Of a stretch of DNA of 64,000 nucleotides, positions 34,080 through 42,866 are shown one piece after another. The number at the start of each line of letters is the position of its first letter. Position 1 is the first letter of the stretch. The position numbers and the translations under genes were made by a program. Below the pieces are notes generated by a model. The model was not told where the DNA came from and made no database searches. It saw only the letters and a list, made by a program, of their open reading frames with translations. Source of the DNA: Streptomyces sp. MA5143a (GTDB taxonomy: Bacteria; Actinomycetota; Actinomycetes; Streptomycetales; Streptomycetaceae); the NCBI RefSeq assembly GCF_900290235.1, contig NZ_OLMK01000046.1:1-64000 (forward strand), in the 5' to 3' direction.

Positions 34080-34187
34080 TCAGTTGACGGCTCCACTGGT
34101 GATTCCGGACACGATCTTTCGCTGGCCGACGAGGAACACGGCGACCATCGGCAGGCTCGTCGCCACGACGTACGCGAGGACGAGATG
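34080..34187 (-). pseudogene. 3' remnant of an ABC sugar permease (MalG type)
   Basis: On the minus strand the frame reads LVLAYVVATSLPMVAVFLVG then QRKIVSGITSGAVN and a TGA stop. This is the characteristic end of MalG-type sugar permeases: two hydrophobic halves around LP, then Q-R and G-x-T-x-GA-V. The intact permease in this window ends comparably (MALLPVAVLSPFVQKHFKKG, then MLTGAIKG). No initiation site, membrane domain or EAA loop remains. The sequence is cut off by the LacI terminator hairpin at 34197, so the binding-protein gene, the other permease and most of this one were deleted. Confidence 0.75.
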
Positions 34188-34196
34188 CCGGTGAGG

Positions 34197-34220
34197 CGGT
34201 CCGGCGCGGGCGCCGGACCG
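34197..34220 (-). terminator. Hairpin after the second LacI gene
   Basis: A perfect 10-bp stem (CGGTCCGGCG with CGCCGGACCG), four-base loop, starting two bases after the LacI stop codon. It also marks the left edge of the permease remnant. Confidence 0.7.
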
Positions 34221-34221
34221 G

Positions 34222-35259
34222 TCAGACGCGGGCGGGCGGCGGCCCCGAGCTCTCCCGGACCACCAGCTCCGGTACGGAGACCCGGTGCGGGGCGATCGGG
34301 GCGGACTGCTCCAGGACGCCGTACAACAGGGCGAACGCGGCCCGGCCGAGGCCGGTGAAGTCCAGGCGCGCGGTCGTCAGGGACGGGGTCAGATACGCGG
34401 AGTGCGGGGCGTCGTCGAAGCCGGCCACGCTGACGTCGCCGGGAACGGACCGGCCGTTCTCGTGCAGGGCGCGGAGCACACCGAGCGCCAGGTCGTCGTT
34501 GCCGCAGAGGATCGCCGTGACCGAGGGGTCCTCCGCCAGTTTCCGGCCGGCGCGGTGGCCACCCGCCGGGCCCCAGTTGCCCTGGAGCGGGCGTGGTTCG
34601 GGCGCCCCCGCCTCCCGGAGCGCCTGCCGCCAGCCGGTGGTACGGGCGCTGGTGCGGCGGGTGCTGGACGGGATGGCGACGTAGTGCACGGTCTCATGGC
34701 CGAGGGAGAGCAGATGGCGGGTGACCGCGTGCGCGGCCTCGCGGTCGTCGGTCCACACCCACGGGCGGTCGCCGTCGGGCCGGGTGGCCGGGGTCTCGAC
34801 GACACCGACGACGGGCAGCTCGGCGGGCACGGCGGCCAGGGCGCCGACACCGGCCGGATCGTAGGCGATCACGATCAGTCCGCCGCCCGCGTCCGCCGCC
34901 CGCCGCACCTCGGCGGCGACGACCGCCTCCTCCGCCGACTCCAGGACGCCGATCCCGACCGCGTACGACGCCGCGCGGGCCGCCTCCTCGACGCCCTGGA
35001 GGATCGACGCGTAGCCGTAGTGGGTGGTGTTCGCGGTCAGCACGGTCACCGCGCGGCTGCGGCCGCTGGCCAGGGCCAGTGCGGTCGCGTTGCGGCGGAA
35101 GCCCAGCTCGTCGATGGCCGCCAGCACCCGCTCCCGCGTGGACTGCTTGACGCTGGGGTGGCCGTTGATCACCCGCGAGACGGTCTGGTACGAGACACCG
35201 GCGGCGGTCGCGACGTCCCGGATACTCGCGGGACGCCTTGTGTGACCGGTCACCATCAT
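34222..35259 (-). CDS. LacI-family regulator (second), predicted leaderless
   Basis: A 345-residue LacI-type repressor. The helix-turn-helix is SIRDVATAAGVSYQTVSRVI with hinge VLAAIDELGFRRNATALALA, followed by an effector domain (AVTVLTANTTHYGYASILQGV; CGNDDLALGVLRALHENGR; SVAGFDDAP). I start at ATG 35259 although the frame opens at a GTG (35280). A TTGACG/CACAAT promoter points to transcription starting at about this ATG, and no Shine-Dalgarno sequence is visible. The operator lies over the -10 element, so it probably represses itself and the divergent GH36 gene. The transporter operon it once controlled is mostly deleted (see 34080-34187). Confidence 0.88.
   Translation of the reverse strand: MMVTGHTRRPASIRDVATAAGVSYQTVSRVINGHPSVKQSTRERVLAAIDELGFRRNATALALASGRSRAVTVLTANTTHYGYASILQGVEEAARAASYAVGIGVLESAEEAVVAAEVRRAADAGGGLIVIAYDPAGVGALAAVPAELPVVGVVETPATRPDGDRPWVWTDDREAAHAVTRHLLSLGHETVHYVAIPSSTRRTSARTTGWRQALREAGAPEPRPLQGNWGPAGGHRAGRKLAEDPSVTAILCGNDDLALGVLRALHENGRSVPGDVSVAGFDDAPHSAYLTPSLTTARLDFTGLGRAAFALLYGVLEQSAPIAPHRVSVPELVVRESSGPPPARV
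35241..35254. promoter_or_regulatory. Operator copy A, TGTGACCGGTCACC
   Basis: GTGACCGGTCAC palindrome inside the first codons of the LacI gene, centred 27 bases from copy B. Confidence 0.65.
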
Positions 35260-35265
35260 GTCAGG

Positions 35266-35294
35266 ATTGTGACCGGTCACACTGGGAGCGTCAA
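35266..35294 (-). promoter_or_regulatory. Promoter of the second LacI gene
   Basis: TTGACG (35294-35289) is followed after 17 bases by CACAAT (35271-35266) on the minus strand. It is overlapped by operator copy B. Initiation about seven bases downstream would be at or next to ATG 35259, giving a leaderless mRNA. Confidence 0.55.
35268..35281. promoter_or_regulatory. Operator copy B, TGTGACCGGTCACA
   Basis: A perfect 14-bp palindrome in the LacI/GH36 divergent region, overlapping the LacI -10 element. Pairing with copy A (spacing 27, off one helical phase) suggests cooperative binding. Confidence 0.75.
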
Positions 35295-35409
35295 GAGAAC
35301 GTCAAGCGGGATTCCCGCGAGCGACCGCCCCCCGCGAGGATCTGGACCGCCCGCCGGCGACGGCCCGGGGGCGGCGTGCGTGAGCGCGGCGGCTCGGGAG
35401 GGCAGCGAC

Positions 35410-37674
35410 TTGACCAGTACGGCGGACCGGACGGCGGACGCCTCCACCACCTCCTCCCCGACGTTCGGTTGGGGGCATCCGGCGCTGCGCGCGGAGTTCG
35501 CCGCGGCGGCGGACGGCACCCCGCGTCTGGTCCGGCTGGGCCCCACCGGGACCGCCGTCGATCCGGAGGTCGCCCTGCCCCTCGTCGAGTTGACGGCGGT
35601 CGGGCACGGGAGCGGCTGGTCCGGGCCCCGGTTCACCGGCACGGCTCTCGGGTCGCGGCTCGCCTACCGCGGGCACCGTGACGCCGGCTCCTCCGACTGG
35701 GCTCGGCTGACCGTCGAACTCCACGACCCGGTGACGGCGTTGACCGCCTTCGTCGAGCTGACCTCCCCGATCGGGCTGCCGGTGCTCCGCTCCCGGGTGC
35801 GGCTCCGCAACGACGGCACGGACCCCCTCGTCGTGCAGTCCGTCAGCAGTCTCCTCCTCGGCGGGCTGCCCTCCCCCGATGTCCTTGACGTCCACCGGGC
35901 CCGCAACGACTGGCTCGCCGAGTGCCGTTGGTACGCCGAACCGTTGCGCGACAGCGTCGCCGACATCGGCGTCGACGCCCACCAGCACGACAGCCGGGCC
36001 GCGCTCACCCTCACCGGGCGCGGCAGCTGGCCCACCGACGGTCATCTGCCGATGGGGGCGCTGACGGAGCGGGACGGTGGCCGGGCCTGGGTGTGGCAGG
36101 TGGAGTCACCGGTCGGCTGGCGCTGGGACCTGGGCGAACGAGCGCACGGCACCTACCTCGCGCTGAACGGCCCCACGGACGCCGAACACCAGTGGCGGGT
36201 GCGGCTGGCGCCGGGCGAGGAGATCACGACGGTGTGGGCGGCGGTCGCGACGGGGGCTGACACCGGGCAGGGGGCGGGGGGCGGCTCGCCGGAGGCTGAC
36301 GCCGGGCTCGGCTCCGGTGCCGACTCGACCGCGGCCCCGGCGGCCGACCGGGCGGGGCCTTCGGTGCCCTCTCCGGGCGTCGGCTCGGCGCTCGACGCGG
36401 CGTGGGCAGCCATGACCGCGTACCGGCGGGCCGTGCGGCGGCCGCATCCGGACCATGGCGCGCTGCCCGTCGTCTTCAACGACTACATGAACACGCTGAT
36501 GGGCGACCCGACCACCGAGAAGCTGCTGCCGCTGATCGACGCGGCGGCGCGCGCGGGCGCGGAGTACTTCTGCGTCGACTCCGGCTGGTACGACGACACC
36601 GTGGACGGCGGCTGGTGGGACGGCGTCGGCGCGTGGCAGCCGTCGACGCGCCGCTTCCCCGACGGCGGCATCGAGGCCGTGCTGGACCGGATCCGGGAGC
36701 GCGGGATGGTGCCGGGGCTGTGGCTGGAGCCGGAGGTCGTCGGCGTGCACAGCCCGGTCGCCTCGACGCTCCCCCCGGACGCCTTCTTCCAGCGGGACGG
36801 CGTACGGATCACCGAGCAGGGCCGCCACCAGCTCGACCTGCGCCACCCCGCCGCCCGCGCGCACCTCGACAGGACGGTGGACCGGATCGCCGGCGACTGG
36901 AGCGTGGGCTATCTGAAGCTGGACTACAACATCGTCGTCGACCCGGGCACGTGCGCCCCCGGCGACCTCTCCCCCGGCGCCGGGCTCCTCGGCCACGCCC
37001 ACGCCTACCTGGAGTGGCTGTCCGACGTCCTGGACCGCCACCCCGGGCTCGTCGTCGAGAACTGCGCCTCCGGGGGCATGCGCATGGACGGCGCCACCCT
37101 GGCCGTCGCCCAGCTCCAGTCCCTCAGCGACCAGCAGGACCCGCTGCGCTTCCCCGCGATCGCCGCCGCCGCGCCGACGGCGGTCCCGCCGGAACAGGGC
37201 GCCGTCTGGGCCTATCCGCAGCCCGGGTTCGACGACGACCTGATCGGCTTCACCCTGGGCGGCGCGCTCCTCGGCCGCATCCATCTCTCCGGCCATCTGA
37301 ACCGGATGTCGGAGCGCCAACTCGGGCTCGTCCGCGACGCCGTGGACACGTACAAGTCGATCCGCGGGGACCTGGCGCGGGCCGTGCCCTTCTGGCCGCT
37401 CGGTCTGCCGGGGTGGGCGGACCCGTGGCTGGCGCTGGGCCTGCGGGTGCCGGAGGGGCCGTCGTACGTGTCGGTGTGGCGGCGCGGCGGGGAGGCGGAC
37501 GTGTCGCTGCCCCTCGGCCACTTGGCGGGCCGCGATGTGCGTCCGGAGATCCTGCACCCGTCCGCGGGAAGCGGCGGCTCGGTGGTCTGGAACCGGGACG
37601 GGCACACGCTGCGGGTGTCGCTCCCCCGCACCCCGACCGCCCTGCTGATCCGCCTCCACGCCGGGACCGGCTGA
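35410..37674 (+). CDS. GH36 α-galactosidase
   Basis: Hydrolyses terminal α-galactosyl residues. The 754-residue protein has the N-terminal β-supersandwich (TFGWGHPALRAEF, WSGPRFTGTALGSRLAYRGH split) and the barrel with VVFNDYMNTLMGDPT and EYFCVDSGWYDDTVDGGWWD. The nucleophile strand is SVGYLKLDYNIV (D505) and the acid/base segment VENCASGGMRMDG (D560). The C-terminal domain is all-β. No signal peptide is visible, so it is cytoplasmic. An Ala/Gly/Ser-rich insert of about 45 residues (281-327) joins the N-domain to the barrel. I take the TTG at 35410, which has GGGAGG upstream; GTG at 35380 is an alternative. It is divergent from LacI and probably repressed by it. Confidence 0.85.
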   Translation: MTSTADRTADASTTSSPTFGWGHPALRAEFAAAADGTPRLVRLGPTGTAVDPEVALPLVELTAVGHGSGWSGPRFTGTALGSRLAYRGHRDAGSSDWARLTVELHDPVTALTAFVELTSPIGLPVLRSRVRLRNDGTDPLVVQSVSSLLLGGLPSPDVLDVHRARNDWLAECRWYAEPLRDSVADIGVDAHQHDSRAALTLTGRGSWPTDGHLPMGALTERDGGRAWVWQVESPVGWRWDLGERAHGTYLALNGPTDAEHQWRVRLAPGEEITTVWAAVATGADTGQGAGGGSPEADAGLGSGADSTAAPAADRAGPSVPSPGVGSALDAAWAAMTAYRRAVRRPHPDHGALPVVFNDYMNTLMGDPTTEKLLPLIDAAARAGAEYFCVDSGWYDDTVDGGWWDGVGAWQPSTRRFPDGGIEAVLDRIRERGMVPGLWLEPEVVGVHSPVASTLPPDAFFQRDGVRITEQGRHQLDLRHPAARAHLDRTVDRIAGDWSVGYLKLDYNIVVDPGTCAPGDLSPGAGLLGHAHAYLEWLSDVLDRHPGLVVENCASGGMRMDGATLAVAQLQSLSDQQDPLRFPAIAAAAPTAVPPEQGAVWAYPQPGFDDDLIGFTLGGALLGRIHLSGHLNRMSERQLGLVRDAVDTYKSIRGDLARAVPFWPLGLPGWADPWLALGLRVPEGPSYVSVWRRGGEADVSLPLGHLAGRDVRPEILHPSAGSGGSVVWNRDGHTLRVSLPRTPTALLIRLHAGTG

Positions 37675-37743
37675 ACGGCCGCCGCCCGCCGCTCCTGGCC
37701 GAGGACGGACGGGCCGGAGCCTGGGCCGTGCCGGGACGGACGG

Positions 37744-37785
37744 GCCCGAGCCGGGGCCGTGTGGGGGGCCGGCACCGGCTCGGGC
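37744..37785. terminator. Hairpin between convergent GH36 and GH12 genes
   Basis: An 11-bp stem (GCCCGAGCCGG with CCGGCTCGGGC) around a 20-base loop that can itself fold. It lies in the 119-base gap. Confidence 0.6.
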
Positions 37786-37793
37786 GGGTCGGG

Positions 37794-38528
37794 TCAGCCG
37801 CTGCTGACGGTCAGATTGTTGGTCTGGAAGTTCAGGCCGCCGGACGACGAGGTGATCTCGAAGCCGAACTGCACGTCACCGATGGTCTCGTTGCCCATCC
37901 AGCCCTTGGTGTCCTTGAGCCACTTCAGGACGGGCAGGATCTGGACCGAGCCGGACGTGGAGTCCGCCGTCCGCAGGAAGGAGAAGACGTCCCAGTACGT
38001 GCCGTTGCTCCGGTACACGCGGCCCTTGTGGACGTTCCAGTTGTGGCCGCCGAGCGTCACGTTGCCCTGGTAGTCGCCGAGTGCGCCGACCGCGCCGTTG
38101 TAGTTGACCCAGAGCATGATCTCGTAGTCGTGGTCCGTGTCCCAGACATCGTACGAGGTGTTGTACGCGCCCGAGGACGGGACCGTGACGTTGTAGTTGC
38201 TGTTGAGCGAACCGAGCGAGGTGATCGACTTGTTGATCACCTTCTTGGAGTTGGGGTACGACTTGATGCCGCCGGTGTTGGGGTGGTTGGCCCAGACACC
38301 CCAGTTGGTGCCGGAGTTGGCCCAGATGCACTGGCTGCCGGCGCCGCCGCCCCAGATGTTGTTGTAGAGGGTGTAGCCGCCCAGGCTGGTGTTGCCCCAC
38401 TGGTCACAGCTGTTCCAGACGGCGGCGGAGGCGGGGGCGGCGGCGAGACCGACGGTGGCGCCGAGCGCGAGCGTGGGGGCGAGCAGGACGTTGCCGATCC
38501 TGCTCCGGGTGCGGGTGCGTAGTGCCAT
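37794..38528 (-). CDS. Secreted GH12 endo-β-glucanase/xyloglucanase
   Basis: Cleaves β-1,4-glucan backbones. The 244-residue precursor has a signal peptide (MALRTRTRSRIGNVLLAPTL..., cut after ASA near residue 35) and a single GH12 β-jelly roll beginning AVWNSCDQWGNTSLGGYTLYNN (split). The retaining residues are E136 (DYEIMLWVNY) and E224 (FGFEITSS). There is no carbohydrate-binding module. A good ribosome site (GGAAGGAAAG) precedes the ATG. GH12 includes both endoglucanases and xyloglucanases, and the sequence does not decide which. It lies downstream of the GH74-GH42 pair on the same strand after a hairpin. Confidence 0.93.
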   Translation of the reverse strand: MALRTRTRSRIGNVLLAPTLALGATVGLAAAPASAAVWNSCDQWGNTSLGGYTLYNNIWGGGAGSQCIWANSGTNWGVWANHPNTGGIKSYPNSKKVINKSITSLGSLNSNYNVTVPSSGAYNTSYDVWDTDHDYEIMLWVNYNGAVGALGDYQGNVTLGGHNWNVHKGRVYRSNGTYWDVFSFLRTADSTSGSVQILPVLKWLKDTKGWMGNETIGDVQFGFEITSSSGGLNFQTNNLTVSSG

Positions 38529-38569
38529 GGCTTTCCTTCCACGGGTGGGGGGAACTGCGGGGAGGATCA

Positions 38570-38594
38570 CCACGCCCCTGTGGGGAGGGCGTGG
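38570..38594 (-). terminator. Hairpin after the GH42 gene
   Basis: CCACGCCC pairs with GGGCGTGG, nine-base loop, 56 bases past the GH42 stop and upstream of GH12. A GH12-specific promoter is therefore possible. Confidence 0.5.
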
Positions 38595-38649
38595 TCTTCT
38601 CCGGCGAGCGGTGGGAGCGGCTCAGCGCCGGAAGAAGTCTCGGACTCGG

Positions 38650-40638
38650 TCAGGGTGCGAGCACCGCCGCCCCGTACCGTCCGAGGGACAGCGGGCCGGT
38701 GACCGTCGTGCCCGTCAGGAGGTCGCGGTGGGTGCCCGGCACCTCGACGGTGGCCTCGTCGCGGCCGTGGTTGAGCAGGAAGAGGACGTCTCCCCTGCGC
38801 ACCGCCTCGACCCCGTCGGGCAGCCCGTCGAGCACCGGCCGCACCCCGGCTCCGTCGGCGATCCGGGTCAGCAGCGCGCGCAGCGCGGCGGGTTCGGGCA
38901 GCGTGGAGACGTACCAGGCGCGGCCCTTGCGCAGCACCGCCGGAAGGCCGTCGAGTTCACCGCCCCGGTAGGGGATCACCTCGTCCGCGTCGGCCGCCTC
39001 CAGCTCCTCGGACCACAGCGTGCCCCGGAAGCCGTCGCAGCGGACCTCCTCCCCGGCCTCCAGCGGCCACCACTCGTGCAGGGTGCGGATGCCGAGGAGA
39101 TCGCGGAGCCGGGCGTCCATGCCGCCGGGTCGGACCCGGTCGTCCTCGTCGGCGACTCCGGTCTGGAAGCCGCAGACGAGGGTGCCGCCGCCGCGGACGT
39201 GGGCGACGAGGTTCTCGACGGCGGTGTCCGTGAGGAGGTAGAGCTGGGGGACGACGACGAGCCGGTACGCCGACAGGTCGTGCTCGGGGTGGGCGAAGGC
39301 GGTGGTGAGGTGGGCCTCCCAGAGGGCGCGGTGCCAGTCCCGGACGACCTGGGGGAGGTCCACCTCGGACGACAGGCGGCCGTCCTGCGCGCCGGCCCAC
39401 CAGGAGTTCCAGTCGAACAGCACGGCGACGTCGGCGGTGAGGGGCCGGCCGGACACCTCGGCGCCGATCGCGGCGAGGTCGGCGCCGAGCCGCTTGACCT
39501 CCTGGAAGGTGCGGCCCTGCTCGCCCGCGTGACTGACCATCCCGGAGTGGAACTTCTCCGCGCCCTGCCGGGACTGCCGCCACTGGAAGTAGCAGACGGC
39601 GTCGGCGCCGCGGGCGACGGCCTGGAGGGACCAGAGGCGGTTCAGCCCTCGGGGCTTGGGATGGTTCACCCCGCGCCAGTTCACGGGCCCGGCGGCCTGT
39701 TCCATGAGCACCCAGGGGCCGCCGCCCGCCTGCGAGCGGGTCATGTCCTGGATGAGCGCGCCGTGCTGGGCGCCCAGCGGGTCACGCGGGTCCGGGTACA
39801 GATCGACCGAGACGACGTCCTCCTCCTCGGCCCAGCGCCAGGCGTCCTGGCCCACCCACAGCGGCATGAAGTTGGTGGTGACCGGGATGTGGGGGGTGTG
39901 CCGGCGGACGATGTCGCGCTCCATGACGTAGCACTCCAGGAGCATGTCGCTCGTGAAGCGCTTGAAGTCCAGCACCTGGGTGGGGTTCCTCATGTAGTGG
40001 GCGCGGCGGGGCGGGAGGATCTCGTGCCAGCCGTCGTAGCCCTGGCTCCAGAAGGCCGTCCCCCAGGCCTCGTTGAGCGCGTCGAGCGTGCCGTACTTCC
40101 GGCGCAGCCAGTCGCGGAAGGTGGTCGCGGCCTCGTCGCCCCAGTCGTAGGTGCAGTACTCGTTGTTGATGTGCCACAGGGTGAGGGCGGGGTGGGAGCC
40201 GTAGCGGGCGGCGAGGTCCTCGGTGATGGCGGCGGCGTGACGGCGGTAGACGGTGCTGGAGTGCGAGAAGTGCTGGCGGGAGCCCCACCACTCGACCTGC
40301 CCGTTCTCGTCGCGCGGGAGGGTCTCGGGGTGGAGGCGGCCCATCCACGGCGGTGGGGAGGAGGTGGGGGTGGCGAGGACGACCCCGACGCCGTGCTCGT
40401 GCATCAGGTCCATCAGGGTGTCCAGCCAGCCGAACTCCCGGGCGCCGGGCCGGGGTTCGAGCTTCGCCCAGGAGAAGACGCCGAGGGTGACGGAGTTGAC
40501 ACCCGCCTCCTTCATGAGGCGGACGTCCTCGTACCAGACCTCCTCGGGCCACTGCTCGGGGTTGTAGTCACCGCCGAAGAGGAGCCGGCCGCGGGTGGCG
40601 TCGGCGAGGGTGGGCCCGGTGTGCCGCCGCCGGGTCAT
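38650..40638 (-). CDS. GH42 β-galactosidase
   Basis: Hydrolyses terminal β-galactosyl residues. The 662-residue protein has the GH42 start LLFGGDYNPEQWPEEVWYED, the acid/base strand TLWHINNEYCTYDW (E160), the nucleophile strand PWVLMEQAAGPVNWRGVNH (E313) and the trimerisation and C-terminal β domains (YFQWRQSRQGAEKFHSGMV). No signal peptide, so cytoplasmic. Its ATG overlaps the GH74 stop (ATGA), coupling a cytoplasmic enzyme to a secreted one. In xyloglucan degradation this activity would trim galactose from imported oligosaccharides. The true start is at 40638; the longer frame upstream is the GH74 gene's shadow. Confidence 0.94.
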   Translation of the reverse strand: MTRRRHTGPTLADATRGRLLFGGDYNPEQWPEEVWYEDVRLMKEAGVNSVTLGVFSWAKLEPRPGAREFGWLDTLMDLMHEHGVGVVLATPTSSPPPWMGRLHPETLPRDENGQVEWWGSRQHFSHSSTVYRRHAAAITEDLAARYGSHPALTLWHINNEYCTYDWGDEAATTFRDWLRRKYGTLDALNEAWGTAFWSQGYDGWHEILPPRRAHYMRNPTQVLDFKRFTSDMLLECYVMERDIVRRHTPHIPVTTNFMPLWVGQDAWRWAEEEDVVSVDLYPDPRDPLGAQHGALIQDMTRSQAGGGPWVLMEQAAGPVNWRGVNHPKPRGLNRLWSLQAVARGADAVCYFQWRQSRQGAEKFHSGMVSHAGEQGRTFQEVKRLGADLAAIGAEVSGRPLTADVAVLFDWNSWWAGAQDGRLSSEVDLPQVVRDWHRALWEAHLTTAFAHPEHDLSAYRLVVVPQLYLLTDTAVENLVAHVRGGGTLVCGFQTGVADEDDRVRPGGMDARLRDLLGIRTLHEWWPLEAGEEVRCDGFRGTLWSEELEAADADEVIPYRGGELDGLPAVLRKGRAWYVSTLPEPAALRALLTRIADGAGVRPVLDGLPDGVEAVRRGDVLFLLNHGRDEATVEVPGTHRDLLTGTTVTGPLSLGRYGAAVLAP

Positions 40639-42866
40639 CGGAGCGGGTCCCCGTACTGGATGCCGCGGCCGTTCGTCGCCACGTAGACGCGGCCGTACAG
40701 CCGCGGGTCGCCGGCGATGGCCTCGCCGGTCCAGCCCCACTGGTGGGCGTCGTCGTTGACGCGGGTCCATGTCCGCGCGCCGTCGTCGGAGCGGAGGACG
40801 GCGGTGAGGCTGTCGACGGCCCCGATCTGGTAGATCGCCGGGTAGGCGGCGCCGGGCGCGGCCTTGCCGAAGCCGAGGACGTGCGAGGCGCGGCAGCCGG
40901 CGACCTTGGTGAAGGAGGCACCGCCGTCGGTGGACCGGTACAGGCCGTTCGTCTTGGTGCTCAGCCACAGGTCGCCGGTGCGTCCCGGGGCCGCGGCCAG
41001 CTTGTACTGGCTGTCCCCCGAGGGCAGACCCGTCGCGCCCGCCGTGAAGGAGCGGCCGCCGTCGGTGCTGGCGTACACCGTGCCGGTGTCCGTGTCGTAC
41101 GCGTAGAAGCGCGTCGCGTCCGCCGGGTCGGCGACCGGGGTGGCGCCCTTGGGGAAGGTGGGCACCTCGTCCCAGGTCGCACCGCCGTCGCCGGAGCGAT
41201 GGGCCGCATACCTGGTGCCGTCCCAGTGGACGAAGGACCAGATCAGCACGGTCGCGTCGGTGTTGACGGCGATCGGTCCCGGTGCGTCCTTGGCGAGGGC
41301 GGGCTGGCTCCCGAAGGGCGCCCATGTCCGCCCGCCGTCGTTCGAGAAGGCACCGTTGCCGTGGTCGCCCCAGCCGGTGCGGACCACGTACGACGGCTTC
41401 CTCGCGGCCAGCGCGAGGCCGGTCGCCGACCCGAACACGGGGTTCGTCGCCATGCCGCGCGACGGGGACGCCGTGAGCCGCTCGTGGTACATCGTGCCGA
41501 TGTCCCCGAGCCCGCTGATCAGGTGCGCCTGTCCGACGGGCGGCGAGATCAGCTGGCGCACGGCGGTCTCCTCCAGCCCCCGGATCCGCGGCGCCCAGTG
41601 CCTGAGGTCGCGGGTGCCGTAGAGGGTCGCCCCGGTGCCGTACACGACATGCTTCGAGTCGTACGGGTCGAGCGCCAGCGCCTGGATCCACCAGCCGAAC
41701 TTTGGCTTGTCCGCGCCCCACTTGAGGTAGGGGGTCTCGGACACGTCGAGGACGGCGGAGTCCTTCAGGGAGGTCCAGGTGCGGCCGCCGTTCGTGGAGC
41801 GGAAGACCGTGTCGATGTCCGCCCAGCGGTTGTTGGTCGACACGACGACGGTGCCGGGGCAGCGGGCGTCCACGGCGACGCCGCCGTAGCCGAAGGCGTC
41901 GGCGGAACCGTCGGCCGCCGTGCCGCCCGGCTTCACCGGGGTGACGTCGGTCCATGTGCCGCTGGTGGTGCGCAGCTTGTGCACACTGCCGTCGGACTGC
42001 CCGTTGGGGCCGGGCCCGTTGGCGTACGTCACGTACAGCTCACGCGCGTGCCGGTCGTACGCGGCGCGGATCGGGACCTTGGCGGAGGCGCCGACCGGCT
42101 GTCCGGGGACCGCCTCCCAGGTGGTGCCGTCGGTCGTGCGGTACAGGTTGGCCGTGGCGGTGGTGCCGTCGCCGTCGCCCCAGCCCGCGTAGAGGGCGCG
42201 GCCGGCGGCGACGAGCAGGGTGACGCCCTGTCCGGTGGCGGTGGGTGTGGCCGGGAAGCCGGTGGCCCTCGCCCAGGTGGCGCCCCGGTCCGTCGACCTG
42301 AGGAGGCCGTCGTGTCGGGTGCCCAGCCACAGGGTGTCGCTGTCCCGGGGGTCGACGAGCAGGCGCTCGCCCGTGCCCCGGCCGTCCTCGTTGCCGCCGA
42401 GCTTCACGGTGAGGTCGGTACGGGTCCAGGTGGCGCCCCGGTCGTCGGAGCGGAGGATCGCGCCGTTGCCGGCCCAGGACTGGGTGTAGGTGCCGAGGGC
42501 GAGGTAGACGCGGTTCGGGTGGGCCCGGTCGACGGCGATCGCCTCCACACCGAGGAGGTTCCAGTCGTCCCAGCCGAGGTGGTCGGTCAGCGGGGTCCAG
42601 CGGGCCTTGCGGTCGTCCCAGCGGTAGGGGCCGCCGATGTCCGTGCGGGCGTAGGCGAGGCCGCGGACGGAGGGGTGGAACAGGACGCCGGTGATGAAAC
42701 CGGTGCCGCCGATCACGGCGGTGCGCCAGCGGTAGCCGCCGGCGGTCGGGCCGTTTCGAGCCTCGGTGGCGTGGGCCGGGGTGGGGAGTGCGGGGAGGGT
42801 GGTGAGGGCTGCTGCGGCTGTGGTCGCGGTGAGTAGGGTGCGGCGGCTCGGGTGGGGCGTGCGCAT
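40635..42866 (-). CDS. Secreted GH74 xyloglucanase
   Basis: Endo- or oligo-xyloglucan hydrolase of 743 residues with two β-propellers. The Tat signal is MRTPHPSRRTLLTATTAAAA... with a cut after AHA near residue 30. The first propeller opens with YRWRTAVIGGTGFITGVLFH and DIGGPYRWDD, a GH74 hallmark. Repeats such as STDRGATWARA and STDGGRSFTA mark the blades. The end, VYVATNGRGIQYGDPL, is also typical. The inverting acids are aspartates; the first lies in ARTDIGG. No dockerin or CBM is present. GAGG precedes the ATG at 42866. It is the first gene of GH74-GH42 and is preceded by a repeat-filled 378-base gap. Confidence 0.94.
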   Translation of the reverse strand: MRTPHPSRRTLLTATTAAAALTTLPALPTPAHATEARNGPTAGGYRWRTAVIGGTGFITGVLFHPSVRGLAYARTDIGGPYRWDDRKARWTPLTDHLGWDDWNLLGVEAIAVDRAHPNRVYLALGTYTQSWAGNGAILRSDDRGATWTRTDLTVKLGGNEDGRGTGERLLVDPRDSDTLWLGTRHDGLLRSTDRGATWARATGFPATPTATGQGVTLLVAAGRALYAGWGDGDGTTATANLYRTTDGTTWEAVPGQPVGASAKVPIRAAYDRHARELYVTYANGPGPNGQSDGSVHKLRTTSGTWTDVTPVKPGGTAADGSADAFGYGGVAVDARCPGTVVVSTNNRWADIDTVFRSTNGGRTWTSLKDSAVLDVSETPYLKWGADKPKFGWWIQALALDPYDSKHVVYGTGATLYGTRDLRHWAPRIRGLEETAVRQLISPPVGQAHLISGLGDIGTMYHERLTASPSRGMATNPVFGSATGLALAARKPSYVVRTGWGDHGNGAFSNDGGRTWAPFGSQPALAKDAPGPIAVNTDATVLIWSFVHWDGTRYAAHRSGDGGATWDEVPTFPKGATPVADPADATRFYAYDTDTGTVYASTDGGRSFTAGATGLPSGDSQYKLAAAPGRTGDLWLSTKTNGLYRSTDGGASFTKVAGCRASHVLGFGKAAPGAAYPAIYQIGAVDSLTAVLRSDDGARTWTRVNDDAHQWGWTGEAIAGDPRLYGRVYVATNGRGIQYGDPLR

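Noticed and set aside
34285-35409. N-terminal extension of the GH36 frame back to 34285
   Set aside because: It is antisense to the LacI gene. The GH36 homology starts after 35410, where a ribosome site is also found.
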